This document shows positions 1 through 9,615 of a stretch of DNA of 64,000 bases, in pieces. Origin of the DNA: Heliocidaris erythrogramma (lineage: Eukaryota > Echinodermata > Echinoidea > Camarodonta > Echinometridae); assembly GCA_025617745.1 (NCBI GenBank), contig CM046867.1, positions 31,860,705-31,924,704 of the forward strand, written 5' to 3'. The position numbers were made by a program, and so were the translations under genes. The notes under the pieces were generated by a model, which was not told the DNA's origin, ran no database searches, and worked only from the letters and a program-made list of their open reading frames with translations. The number at the start of each line of letters is the position of its first letter. Position 1 is the stretch's first letter.

Positions 1-560
1 CTTCTGTAAGTGCCATTTTCACTTCTGATAAGTGCCCCTTTTCCTTCGTATAACTGCGACCCTTATTCTTTCTGATATATGCCATTTTCACCTTCTGATA
101 AGGGCCCCCTTTAACCTCAGACATTACTGCCCCTTTTGAAATCTGTGCCTTTGTTTTTCGTCTGATTATTGCCAATTTTCCGTTCTTATAGTACAATTTT
201 CCCTTCTTATAAGTGCCCTTTTTCATCTCTGATAAGTGACCCTTTTCTTCGTATGACTGTCCCTTCTTCTTTCTAATAAGTGCCCTTTTCACCTTCTGAT
301 AAGTGCCCCTTTTAAGCTTAGATAAGTGTCCCCTTTGAAATCCGTGTCCCTGTTTTCGTCTGATTGGTGCCCATTTTCCGTTCTAATAGATACTGTAAGT
401 GCAGTTTTTCCTTATGTAAGTGCCCTTTTCACCTGTGATAAATGCCTCTTTTTAAGTGCCCCTTTTACTTCTGACCAGTGCCCCTTTTTCTTTCTAATAG
501 TATTATTTACCCTTTTGATAAGTGCCCTTTTTGTTTTCTGATAAGTGCCCTACATATATA
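1..560 (+). repeat. degenerate minisatellite, core CTGATAAGTGCCCCTTTT
   Basis: About 20-25 imperfect units of 18-30 bp carry the core ctgataagtgcccctttt followed by cacctt or tcttcgt. The same unit occurs in the opposite orientation at 13850-14500 (gaaaaggggcacttatcag). The array belongs to the surrounding element and is not coding. Confidence 0.85.
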
Positions 561-1172
561 CCTATATATATTTGATATAATTATTGTACCTATATACTCG
601 GATGTCGCTTACAAACTGTGCCCTAAAGTCCACAAAAGAGCCATATACCTGGCTCCAAATAATCAAAGAGGCTTCGTAATAATAGATTCCCCTGGCGATG
701 TCAGCACAATGAGAGGCAGTGGAGCAGGGGTAGGAGGGGCACAACTCCCTAAATTATACAAGAATGAGCAGTGCCCCTATATTATAGCAGGAAGGGGGAC
801 AAGTTTTTAATTTTTTTCCAAAGCTCGCTCGCTACGCTTGCTCGCATTTACCATTGTCTTCTTATCATATTAGGAAATTCGCTGCTATTCAAAGTATCTT
901 CAATATTTTGCTCGCTCGCTTCGCTCGCTCGAATAATCAGACCATTTCACTCAATTGCAAAGTAGTTTATTATTTTTTTATCTAGAACCATGTTAGGACA
1001 TAAACAATAATGTGTCGAAAATGATCCTCGATATTGTATTAATCAAAATGTAGCTGTATACTAATGTCTCAAAGTGGCATTTTGCGCCTTGTTTTCACCC
1101 TTTGTAGGTGCCCCTTTTGGTTGGTGCCCCCCTCCCCCCCCCCCACTTTGAAAAACGCTCCGCCGCCCCTGA
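1..1172. mobile_element. hAT-like non-autonomous element, left part cut by window edge
   Basis: The stretch ends near 1172 in a G/C-rich terminus ending CGCCGCCCCTGA. It is the reverse complement of a fuller copy at 13138-14531, which begins CAGGGGCGGCGG, the style of a hAT-type terminus. Shared parts are the minisatellite (1-560 here), short CTCGCTCGCTTCGCTCG-type motifs near 822-846 and 910-932, a C run near 1130-1143 and the terminal 80 bp. No transposase is visible. Small open frames here are translations of the repeat. Confidence 0.6.
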
Positions 1173-1780
1173 CGGAAAGGTTGTCAGGTCTAGATTTTTC
1201 ATAAATATTCCACACAGAATAATAAATGTACGAATAGTATAACAAGTCTTGTACCAGTCCACCGCAACCTAAACGCCTCCATCTTCATTAATACGACGAC
1301 CATTCATAATCATTGCTACTTTCAATTATAGTTGATATTTTCACTTTCGAACTTAATTTGTATCAATAAAATTATACCCGTTTAAAAGAGGCAATCGAGG
1401 AAAGCATCCGTCATTAAAAAAAACAAAACTAAACACCCCACCCCTTACGTCTAAGGACACATGGGCAAGAATATTAAGGCTTTTGCCGGGGCAGTGTTAT
1501 CGTCTCCTTTTGCCTGGTTATAAACTTTCCAGCTAGGGAGCGAAACTTGGGGGACATTTTTTTTTTACTGCCCGACAGCCTTCGGTGGAGCCAGTTTTTA
1601 GAGTTTCAATTTAATTTTGTGATCAAAATGCAGATGAAAAAGTACAACATGGCCACATTGCTAACCATACAGAAATTCATGTCATGCCAAAATATATAAG
1701 GGGAGGGTGCTGCGAGGGGCTTCCCCGCCTGGGACGTGTATGCTGGCTGAAGCTGAAGTATTCTAAAGTTTTAAAGAATG

Positions 1781-2022
1781 AAGACGAAAATGTAATCAGT
1801 TGTCTCACGACGTGCAAACGAGGAAAGCTACCCGGGCTCCCCGGGCTCCCCGGACCCCCTCCGCTGCTATATAACACGCGCGCAGCGAAGTCTATGCTCA
1901 TTGCCTGACGAAGACTAGCAGTAGCGGTCGATACGTCGTAGCTTTCCTCGTTTGCACATCGTGAGACAACTGATTACCTTTTCGTCTTCATCTTTCACCA
2001 CGATGAACCTCTTCCTAACCAT
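1781..2022 (+). mobile_element. short Penelope-like retroposon with 12-bp TSD
   Basis: A 242-bp insertion in the dispersed repeat is flanked by TTTTAAAGAATG at 1769-1780 and 2023-2034. Other copies of the repeat have a single such site. Its ends are inverted repeats of about 55 bp (1781-1831 and 1939-1994) sharing cgaggaaagctac and cagttgtctcac. A hammerhead-like motif lies at 1900-1942. A 12-bp TSD suggests target-primed reverse transcription. Assignment to PLE rests on the motif and palindromic layout, because no protein is encoded. Confidence 0.65.
1900..1942 (+). ncRNA. hammerhead-like motif (degenerate type I)
   Basis: Order seen: ATTGC (stem I 5'), CTGACGA core 1905-1911, extra A 1912, stem II GACT/GGTC closing loop 1917-1925, GAT 1930-1932 where GAA is expected, palindromic stem III ACGT 1933-1936, C 1937 at the cleavage position, GTAGC 1938-1942 (stem I 3', with G-U pairs). 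The topology matches a type I hammerhead with a loopless stem III. The extra A and the GAA-to-GAT change probably make it inactive. Confidence 0.4.
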
Positions 2023-3480
2023 TTTTAAAGAATGCTCTGTGTCGTATTTTACCCCTCGGATAAAGGATTATCGACTGCATCTAATCCATCTAATGTCATT
2101 TATTGTTCAGAAGAGCTCAGTACTTTTTTTATTTCCGTATGAACAGAAACCTTCTCATTTTACGAGTGGTGCTCTTTGTCATTGGGTACCTTATGATAAA
2201 AATAGTGTTGATTAATAATAGATTTCACTTTCAAGCAATCTATTCGTCAACATAACATTTTTTTGATTACGTGTATCATGTACAAAAATAAATTGAAGCA
2301 CCTTTTATATATTTTATAGTCTCTAATGATACAATTAATCATAACAGGCTCAAGTAAATTGACGTGAAGAAAGAGAGTATTTGTCAAAAAGTGTGATAAA
2401 ACACTTTTGATTACGACAAAGTTGTCAGGTCTAGATTTTCTATGAATATTCCACACAGAATAATAAATGTACGAATAATATAACAATGCAGAAAAAGTCT
2501 GCAACAGTCCACCGCAACCTAAACACCTCCCTCTTCATTAATACGACGACCATTGATTAATTTTTGCTACTTTCAAATAAAATTGATGTTTTCACTTTCG
2601 AACTTAATATGTAGCAATACCCGTTTAAAAGAGGCAATCTAGAAAAGCATCTATCATTTATAACAAAAACACGCGACCCCTCACGTCTACGGACACATGC
2701 ATGGGCAGAATATTTAGGCTTTTGCTCGGGCAGGTTGTCGCCTCTTTTGTCCCGGTGGCAAACTTTCCAGCTAGGGATCTAAACTTGGTGCCATCTTTTT
2801 TTTTACTGCCGACAGCCCAATATTGAAGGGGGGCTGCGACGGGCTTTTCCGCCTCGAACATGTATGCTGCCATGACTGTGTTATGAATATATTTTATTTG
2901 AAGTATTTGATAGTTGCAAAGAATGCTCTCTGTCGTATTTAACCCCATTAACTTCACACTCATTGTATGAGCGGGTGAATAATTATTGACTGCACATAAT
3001 TATATCTCATCCATTTTATGACATTTATCATTCAATGATTATTTCTATTTCCTTTCAAACAGAAACGCTCTCATTTTCGAGTGTTGCTCTTTGTCATTAG
3101 GATACTACATAATTATGATAAAGACATGTACCAATACTTATGAAGATACAGACAAAGTCTGTCAACCACAGCATAAACCCCTCCCTTCACTTAACGACGA
3201 CAGTTGATATATTGCTATTTTCAATCTTAGCTGATATTTTCGTTTTCGACCTCCATACCCCGTTTAAAAGAGGCAGTCGCGCAAAAGCACCCGTCATTTG
3301 AGTTGGATGATACTTGCTATACACGGACATTCATTGAAGCTCTGTCGATCGTCCGCGTTATTTACAGACGACAAAAGGTAGGATACATCATATAAGTTGT
3401 TGGTTGTTGACGGATATATTGTAATACACACTGTATTTCCTACTTCTAACTTTACCGGTCAAATTCCTCACTTAGCGTTC

Positions 3481-3920
3481 AGTAAGCTCATAATCAGTTG
3501 TTTGCGATTTTTTGTGTTTTTTTTTTACTCTCCTGAATATCTAACATTTTTTAGTTACGAGGTTTTACCCCACCAAAGATATTCAAGTGACTTATCTCAG
3601 ACCTGGCTTATCTAGAGGGAGTGGGAGTGTGTGGTGTCACCCCCTCCCCCCCCCCCCCCCAACTCAAAATTTCGGCAAATGCGTCACCTTTGTCTGCAAA
3701 AAGAAGGAGGGGAAAAGGGAGAGAGAAGAGGGAAAAGAAAGGGAGAAAAGACAAAAAAGAGAAAAGAAAGGACAAAGAAAAGGGGGAAAGGGAGAAACTG
3801 GCTGGCTGGCAAAAATACTGGAAATTTAATATTCGGGCAAAAGTGTCCCCCTTCGGCAATGGGCAAAGAAAAGTTCCGATATTCGGGCAACTACCACTTT
3901 ATATTCGGTACGGCGAGATG
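3481..3920. other. low-complexity intergenic DNA
   Basis: It contains a pyrimidine-rich stretch, a C run at 3641-3660, and a strongly purine-biased tract at 3700-3800 (gaaaagggagaga type) that yields several overlapping spurious open frames. No gene is seen. Confidence 0.6.
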
Positions 3921-3950
3921 CTAGAATATCCACATGGCACGAAAAAGAGA

Positions 3951-3994
3951 CATGATAACGAAGCTTTTCGACCTGCACTCATCAGGTTATCACG
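3951..3994 (-). ncRNA. type I hammerhead ribozyme motif, PLE-associated
   Basis: Read on the minus strand from 3994: CGTGATAAC (stem I, 9 nt), CTGATGA (3985-3979), GTGCAGGTC (helix II position), GAA (3969-3967), AAGCTT (stem III, self-complementary, no loop), C3960 (predicted cleavage residue), GTTATCATG (3959-3951), which pairs with all nine stem I bases (one G-U). PLEs are known to carry type I hammerheads with tiny stem III near their ends, and this one lies just downstream of the minus-strand GIY-YIG fragment. Helix II is poorly paired beyond its closing G-C, so activity is uncertain. Confidence 0.72.
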
Positions 3995-4069
3995 CAGGTA
4001 TTTAACAAATTACTTGAAATCAACTATATTATACTCGGTGAACCCGGACGCAACCTAGACGCCGTAATT

Positions 4070-4402
4070 TCAGAACAATCGCAAAGCTTGGACGAACTCC
4101 TTTTGTCTGCACAGAAGAGGTTCATACGATTGAATGTAAGCAGCTTCCAGAAAGCATAAATACGCTGAGCTTCTGGCCCGGGACATAATTGAGAATTGAT
4201 CGTCGGCATAGCTTTGTGCGCAAGCTGGATTGTTCAGCAAGTGGAGACCAATCGCTGAATCGCATCTGGCTGTCTTTGGTCTGTTAGCGTGCATTTCAGA
4301 TTTGCAGGCACGGACGGGCTGCGTGCGCTGATTGGTTGTACGGTTCCGAATAGTCGAGGGGATGTGTTGTTTAATGCGATCAGCCAACCGCTGATCAGTC
4401 AA
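4070..4402 (-). pseudogene. Penelope-like GIY-YIG endonuclease, C-terminal fragment
   Basis: An open frame of 110 codons covers the later part of a PLE GIY-YIG endonuclease. Recognisable stretches are QRLADRIKQHIP, the SAIGLHLLNNP segment, a middle DDQFSI and a closing LEAAYIQSYEPLLCRQKEFV, in the order usual for PLE endonucleases. In an intact element the domain follows the reverse transcriptase and nicks the target DNA. Here the start of the domain is missing: the frame begins at the palindrome junction. It overlaps no host gene and is a dead fragment. Confidence 0.8.
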
Positions 4403-4431
4403 CTAGCAAGGATGTACTACCCACCCCCCAC

Positions 4432-4680
4432 TTGAGTAATGTTATTTACCACTTTCAGTGCCGGTGCGATGCCAGGTACGTGGGCCGTACTTCTCAGCGG
4501 TTGGCTGATCGCATTAAACAACACATCCCCTCGACTATTCGGAACCGTACAACCAATCAGCGCACGCAGCCCGTCCGTGCCTGCAAATCTGAAATGCACA
4601 CTAACAGACCAAAGACAGCCAGATGCGATTCAGCGATTGGTCTCCACTTGCTGAACAATCCAGACCAAAGACAGCCAAAG
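4432..4680 (+). pseudogene. Penelope-like GIY-YIG endonuclease, N-terminal fragment
   Basis: The frame opens with VIYHFQCRCDARYVGRT followed by QRLADRIKQHIP, the canonical start of a PLE GIY-YIG domain (the Y-x-F and YVGRT motifs replace GIY and YIG), and runs to the GLHLLNNP segment. It then leaves homology near 4664, and the remaining codons to 4767 are unrelated. It is nearly identical to the minus-strand fragment over the shared part (one visible difference is MHTN against MHAN), so the palindrome is young or gene-converted. Confidence 0.8.
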
Positions 4681-4984
4681 ATTTGTGGTACGTGGCGGGG
4701 CCCAGGAATGATTTTTTCCAAATCAGTTCTCAATATCTTCAAAATATGCGATCATTTTTGTTCCTAATTTTAGTGATACATAAAGATACATATTTTATGT
4801 ATCATCTGAATATTCATTTTAATTATAAATTTTAAATATTAAATGGTAAAATATTGTTACATAGGCCTAAACGAGATAAAAATGAATCGAAAGAAAATTT
4901 GGGCGTTCTCTTCATTATTAGGCCTTTTGATAATAGCATTTGAATTAACTAATTAATCTAATTAAGATGGAAATCAGGAACCGA

Positions 4985-5004
4985 GTTCTTCTTGTAATTT
5001 TCAG
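4985..5004 (+). promoter_or_regulatory. probable 3' splice site of a 5'UTR intron
   Basis: A pyrimidine-rich ttcttcttgtaattttcag ends at 5004, 15 nt before the TLR start codon. The partner gene keeps the same feature (gttattttcag, then 15 nt, then ATG). Conservation suggests a spliced leader exon further upstream. The donor was not found. Confidence 0.5.
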
Positions 5005-5019
5005 CTACTTCAAACCAAC

Positions 5020-7677
5020 ATGGCTCGACCAAGTTCATTCCAGCTATTACTTGTTCTGTATCTAACTCTCTTGGCTGCGACAAAAATGTCCCGAGGATAC
5101 CGTGTACGTCATCCCCACTTGACGGCTCCTAGATGTCCACATAGTCTCTTCAAAAACAATATATCCTGTGCTGGAATGGGACTCGAGGAGGTTCCGCAGG
5201 ACTTATTTCCAGGTGTTGAAGAACTAGATCTCTCAGCCAATTTCATATCATCTATTTCCAACTCATCCTTCCTCCCTTATCATTGTATAAAAAACCTATC
5301 CCTATTTGATAATGAAATAACAACAATAGCTACTGGAAGCTTTTATGCCATGCCAGAGTTGCAGTTTTTGGATTTAGGCCGTAATTACAAAGGCACTATA
5401 AAAATCACTTCTGAATTATTCAAGTTTTCTACAAAACTGTCTCACTTAAGCTTTCGAAGCACTCCTTTAGAATTTTTCCCAAATGACACATTGAAATGGC
5501 TCCCCAGATTAAAAGAACTAGATCTATTATATACTGAATTACCCTACATAAACATCAGCTCCTGTAGATCAAAAGCTCATACAATTAATATCTATCTAGA
5601 CACTCGTTATATTACAGCGATTACAAATAACACGTTCAAAATCAATTGTGAGCTAAACTGTCTCTATCTGGAAGCCTTAATAGACTCTATAGACTCGAAT
5701 GCTGTAGCGTCCTTACGTTCCATAACTCTGTTCTTCTTTGACTTAACTTGGCCAAAGTCGCTAAATCTGTGGGAACCGCTCCTCGTAGGAATTGCGAACT
5801 CTGAAATCCAGAAACTGTTTTTAACGACCACACGACTAAACCAGATAAATCAGCACTGTTTTGCACCCTTGTGGAAAAAACCGCTACAGGTTCTTGATCT
5901 TCATAATAACAAGGTAACCAACCTAGATGGAATGGGATTTCTATCTCTACCACTCCTTACTACCCTGGTTTTAAACTATTGTTCAATTCGTTATATAAAT
6001 CCAACATATTTTGCTAGAATGAAAGGATTGGAGGTTCTCAATTTGAATCACAATGATATTGAAGGAATTGGGGGCATCGATGGCCTTTGTAATGGTACTG
6101 AATGGGATGTCGACCTACAGGAATTGCATCTCGCATACAACCAACTGGTTTCCATTCTCAGATGCTTCAAAGGGTTGACGAATTTGAAGATTTTGGTATT
6201 AAAGGGAAATGCTAAATTGTTAAGTATAACTATTTTTGATTTCGATGGATTAATAAGCCTTAAGTCACTAGACGTGTCGGGATGTAATTTAGCTTCCTTG
6301 TCGATAAGTGATGTCCCTAACTTTGAAACGTTCATCTATAGTGACTGTGATCGGTCCACAGAAATGATTGACATGGGGCACGTTTTCGATAGCATAAAGT
6401 CTATTAAACATGTGTTTTTGAGAAACGCTGGTATGAATTCATTTTGGATTCCATCTTTGAATAGTACTGTTTCTCTGTTTCGTGGAATGAGAAATCTTAC
6501 GAACCTTGATATACAGAAAAATCCTTTGAAACTATTGCATTCGGGCCTATTCGCAGATCTGCTGATTCTAAAAGAATTGGATCTAAGCTATTGTCAACTC
6601 ATAAAGATTGAAGAGAAGGCGTTTGAAGGCCTTCAACGTCTACAGACCTTGTACTTACAGGGTAACCATTTACACGATCTTCCACGAGGAGTACTCCAGA
6701 ATACGGGGCTGTTGAGAACTATTCACATGGATGGCAATGAAATAATGTATCTTGAAAAAGATCTATTTAGGAATTCATCGAAACTTACAAATCTGACAGT
6801 CGCTGGGAACAAACTCACTGGATTTAACCGCAGTACCTTTGAGCCAATACTCAACACTCTCCGATTTATTGACATTTCGGACAATGACTTGGTCTGTACT
6901 TGCGATTTGAAATGGCTCCCTACATGGTTGTCTGGGTCCATCACACTCATGAACGAAAACGATACAAGGTGTTCAACTGCCTCATTGGAGGAGTTGCAAG
7001 AAAGACCACTGATGTTGTTTAATACTGCAGAATTATGTGGCCCTAATATATCTCTCTACTGTTCACTTTCTCTAGTAATCACATGCATTGTGGTGATAGT
7101 GATCTTTGCCTACCGCCATCGATGGTTCTTAAAATACAAACTATTCCTCCTGAAAATGGCTGTCATCGGTTATCGTGAAATCCAAGATGCTCGAGACATT
7201 GACGATTTTGAGTTTCATTTAAACGTCATGTTTGCTGAGGACGACGAAGAGTGGGTTAGGGATCGTCTACGTCCGGTCTTGGAGGAACTGCTGCCGGAAT
7301 ACCACAGGAACATCTACGGCGACAATTACCTTCCTTTAGGTATGCATTACTGTGATGCAGTCCACTACGTTGTGGAAATGAGCTACAAGACTATCATGTT
7401 GGTCAGTAGGGCTGCCATCCAGGATAACTGGTTCGTCATCAAATTTAGGACTGCGGCCGACCAGGTCAACGACACGCAATTAGAAAACGTGGTGGTCATC
7501 TTCCTAGAAGACATCCCAGACAACGAGTTACCGTTCTTGGTGAGGCTGTACCTGAGCGACCGTAAACCGTACCTCAGCTGGGACGACGATGAGGAGTTTC
7601 AAGAGTACTTCTGGCCAAAACTAACCAAGATGTTAACGATGAATTTGAGATGCAACAATGTTATCCCCCCTGAGTAG
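5020..7677 (+). CDS. Toll-like receptor, single coding exon (copy 1)
   Basis: The 885-codon protein is a type I membrane receptor of innate immunity. Seen: hydrophobic signal peptide about 1-22; a leucine-rich repeat ectodomain about 45-620 with many LxxLxLxxN units and N-glycosylation sites; a cysteine-rich C-terminal LRR cap about 620-672 (CTCDLKWLPTWL, two later Cys); a transmembrane helix about 678-699; a basic juxtamembrane stretch; and a TIR domain about 727-878. The TIR keeps the LPLG turn of the BB-loop region and the FW of box 3 (EYFWPKL), but box 1 is changed to LNVMFAEDD. TIR domains recruit adaptors such as MyD88 in the cytoplasm. The start is the first ATG and is followed at once by the signal peptide. 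The gene is tail to tail with its paralogue at 19949-22624. The ligand is unknown. Confidence 0.94.
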   Translation: MARPSSFQLLLVLYLTLLAATKMSRGYRVRHPHLTAPRCPHSLFKNNISCAGMGLEEVPQDLFPGVEELDLSANFISSISNSSFLPYHCIKNLSLFDNEITTIATGSFYAMPELQFLDLGRNYKGTIKITSELFKFSTKLSHLSFRSTPLEFFPNDTLKWLPRLKELDLLYTELPYINISSCRSKAHTINIYLDTRYITAITNNTFKINCELNCLYLEALIDSIDSNAVASLRSITLFFFDLTWPKSLNLWEPLLVGIANSEIQKLFLTTTRLNQINQHCFAPLWKKPLQVLDLHNNKVTNLDGMGFLSLPLLTTLVLNYCSIRYINPTYFARMKGLEVLNLNHNDIEGIGGIDGLCNGTEWDVDLQELHLAYNQLVSILRCFKGLTNLKILVLKGNAKLLSITIFDFDGLISLKSLDVSGCNLASLSISDVPNFETFIYSDCDRSTEMIDMGHVFDSIKSIKHVFLRNAGMNSFWIPSLNSTVSLFRGMRNLTNLDIQKNPLKLLHSGLFADLLILKELDLSYCQLIKIEEKAFEGLQRLQTLYLQGNHLHDLPRGVLQNTGLLRTIHMDGNEIMYLEKDLFRNSSKLTNLTVAGNKLTGFNRSTFEPILNTLRFIDISDNDLVCTCDLKWLPTWLSGSITLMNENDTRCSTASLEELQERPLMLFNTAELCGPNISLYCSLSLVITCIVVIVIFAYRHRWFLKYKLFLLKMAVIGYREIQDARDIDDFEFHLNVMFAEDDEEWVRDRLRPVLEELLPEYHRNIYGDNYLPLGMHYCDAVHYVVEMSYKTIMLVSRAAIQDNWFVIKFRTAADQVNDTQLENVVVIFLEDIPDNELPFLVRLYLSDRKPYLSWDDDEEFQEYFWPKLTKMLTMNLRCNNVIPPE

Positions 7678-8009
7678 CAACACTAAGCGCACTTGTCAAT
7701 GCGAATTTCCTTGTTTGACAATGGAGGATAACCAAGATAATATTTTAATATTCTGGCTGCGTCTATATAAGTCAATACTGTCTCTCTAGACAGATGCGTT
7801 TCGAAAGACATCATTTAACACCGTGTAGACATCAAGAAAAAGAATCAAGTGATTCGAACTGCTGTCGGAATTAATAGTATATTTGAAGAGATGGATCCAT
7901 GCCGCTTTTTTTCTATTTTTTAAAAACTATACCTTTGTCAAAAAGAAACCGGATTCCACAAAACCCACCTATCTCTGAAAAGATGTTCTCATAGAGGACA
8001 CACACTGTA
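7678..8009. other. TLR copy 1 3' flank
   Basis: Probably 3'UTR and flank, conserved with 19803-19948 and 18955-19050. GTGTAGAC at 7823-7830 is the unoccupied target of the element found at 19059-19794 in arm 2. About 70 bp (7850-7905) has no counterpart in arm 2. No clear polyadenylation signal was fixed. Confidence 0.55.
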
Positions 8010-8347
8010 CAGTGCGTCCCAGAAAAAAGAAACCGAGATTTATCGATGTTTAATCATAATCACAATTATAAATAATAAATGACGCATATTTGTAAAGCTT
8101 GGATCCTCTTCTTTCACTTGATGCCACTCATATGATTATCTCTTTGAAATTCAGATATCGTTGGCCAAACGACTTTTAGTTAGCCCTGTTTCATATTATC
8201 TTTATTCACTCATACGTGAAGTATGTATCATTTGAATGGCATCAAATGAAAGAAGAGGATCCAATCTTTATAAATATGTGTCATTTATTAATCACAATTG
8301 TGATTAAGACATGATTAAACTTCGACAAATCTCGGTTTCTTTCTTTA
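8010..8347. mobile_element. palindromic mariner-like MITE
   Basis: The arms are long inverted repeats of about 105 bp: CAGTGCGTCCCAGAAAAAAG then aaaccgagatt on the left, and aatctcggtttctttctt on the right. They also share ggatcctcttctttca and tgatgcca. The terminus CAGTGCGTCCC and a preceding TA (8008-8009) fit a Tc1/mariner-derived element. The right terminus is eroded. Arm 2 lacks it (near 18945-18952). Confidence 0.75.
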
Positions 8348-8696
8348 TATTCATGTACGTATGGATGCGAATTTCAGTCAGTAATGCCAAATTCTTCTAA
8401 ATTTCTTTATTAAATTAATGATATAAAGTAAGAAAATAATACCTATCTTATATCTGAAAGAATATGCTTGTATATATTTACAGTATTTTTGTTTCAGTTA
8501 GGGAAGTGTCTGTGGAGTTATGAATGATGTTCCTAATTATGGAACTGTGAGGCTGACGGTATAACTGTTTTTAGACTTTAGAATAATGGTTCTTTTTATT
8601 AATCATAGCCCAATAACTACATTTTAAGGGACTCATTCTGCGGTATATTATTAGTACTGATGCCAGATGTGTAACAATTTTGTGAATACATGTATC

Positions 8697-8789
8697 CACC
8701 CCCTCTCTCTCTTTCTTTTTCTCTCTCTCTCTCTCACCCACTCTCCCTTTCATCCATTCTCTCTTTGTTTCCTTCTATATGATTCTGCT

Positions 8790-8828
<39 letters not shown>

Positions 8829-8830
8829 GC
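8697..8830 (+). repeat. CT microsatellite
   Basis: Runs of (CT)n interrupted by short pyrimidine-rich words. The counterpart in arm 2 is the GA tract near 18450-18545. Open frames here are repeat artefacts. Confidence 0.85.
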
Positions 8831-9024
8831 TTCTTCCTTTTCCTCTATGTTCCATTTATATATTTTCTCTCCCAAACTATAAGTGATAGCGGTATGAATT
8901 AATCTTTGTATAACATGATATTGTAATTTCTATTGCATATAGTCTTGTTGTGCGAATGTGCACATTTATTGTATATGCAACATATATACTTAAAATGTGT
9001 TTGTAACCACTGGAATTGGAACAT

Positions 9025-9340
9025 AATTGCTACAGTTATTTATTTAACTCTTTCTGTTCCTGGCGATCCAGTGGCTGCATTGCTTTTATCTTTACTTCGT
9101 CAAATGTGTTTCTATTTTTGTAATGTTTTCTTTGCCAAATAAAATAATAATAATAGTAATAATAATAATAATAATATCAAATTCCATATTTCTTGTTGGG
9201 TATTTATGGGCATTATTGATCACGTTATGGTAAAAATAAGATATTTTGTCATCCACGGTGATGACATGATAAAATGTATTTGTATTTATTTATTTATTTA
9301 TTCAACCACGGAGAATAAAAACCTGCTTTCAGCTATAAAA
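9025..9340 (+). repeat. arm 1-specific insertion with AAT-rich tail
   Basis: Arm 2 passes directly from the ggaattggaa segment to the tcagcatgtttg segment, whereas arm 1 has about 300 bp more here. It includes tttgccaaataaaataataat followed by an AAT-type microsatellite (9140-9178) and a (TTTA)n stretch near 9285-9303. The microsatellite tail hints at a SINE-like or LINE-end insertion, but no TSD could be fixed. Confidence 0.4.
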
Positions 9341-9615
9341 AGCTGTTTTTCAGCATGTTTGTACAATAATGTAATTATTTTAGAAAATATTATTGCAGTA
9401 CAAAACTTGAGATTTAATATGTTCCATTATCCAGAAGCGAAGTATTTTATAATTATATATGATATAATGCATGTACATATATGTCACTACCATCCTATTA
9501 CAATATATAAAGGACAATTTGTGCGTATAGCGGAGGCATAGATTCCAAGTGCACATAAGATTATGTTGCTTTTAATCAATAATTGTGAATCAATAATTGT
9601 GAATTTATATCTAAA

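Larger units (their letters stand above)
1183..3480 (+). repeat. three direct copies of a dispersed repeat block (unit about 1.2 kb)
   Basis: Copies start near 1183, 2405 and 3140. Each holds gttgtcaggtctagat, the ccgcaacctaaac-cctcc segment, cgtttaaaagaggcaatc and, in the longer copies, a ccccgcct-cgaacgtgtatg segment and a cgagtggtgctctttgtcat segment. Related blocks lie at 28760-31035 (-), 51190-51590 (-) and 52430-54470 (+). No open reading frame of note runs through it. The first copy is split by a retroposon at 1781-2022. Confidence 0.8.
3921..4690. mobile_element. Penelope-like element remnant, head-to-head palindrome
   Basis: Two fragments of the same GIY-YIG-type coding sequence face each other. 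The inverted arms, about 4225-4392 and 4497-4664, differ at very few positions. The minus copy carries the protein C-terminus and a downstream flank with a hammerhead motif. The plus copy carries the start of the domain. Inverted partial copies are common among PLEs. The reverse transcriptase region is absent. The word gaccaaagacagcca occurs twice (about 4608 and 4663) at the right edge, perhaps a junction product. Confidence 0.8.

Noticed and set aside
3587-4058. Lys/Glu-rich overlapping frames
   Set aside because: A purine-rich tract gives long frames in several phases on both strands. No protein features.
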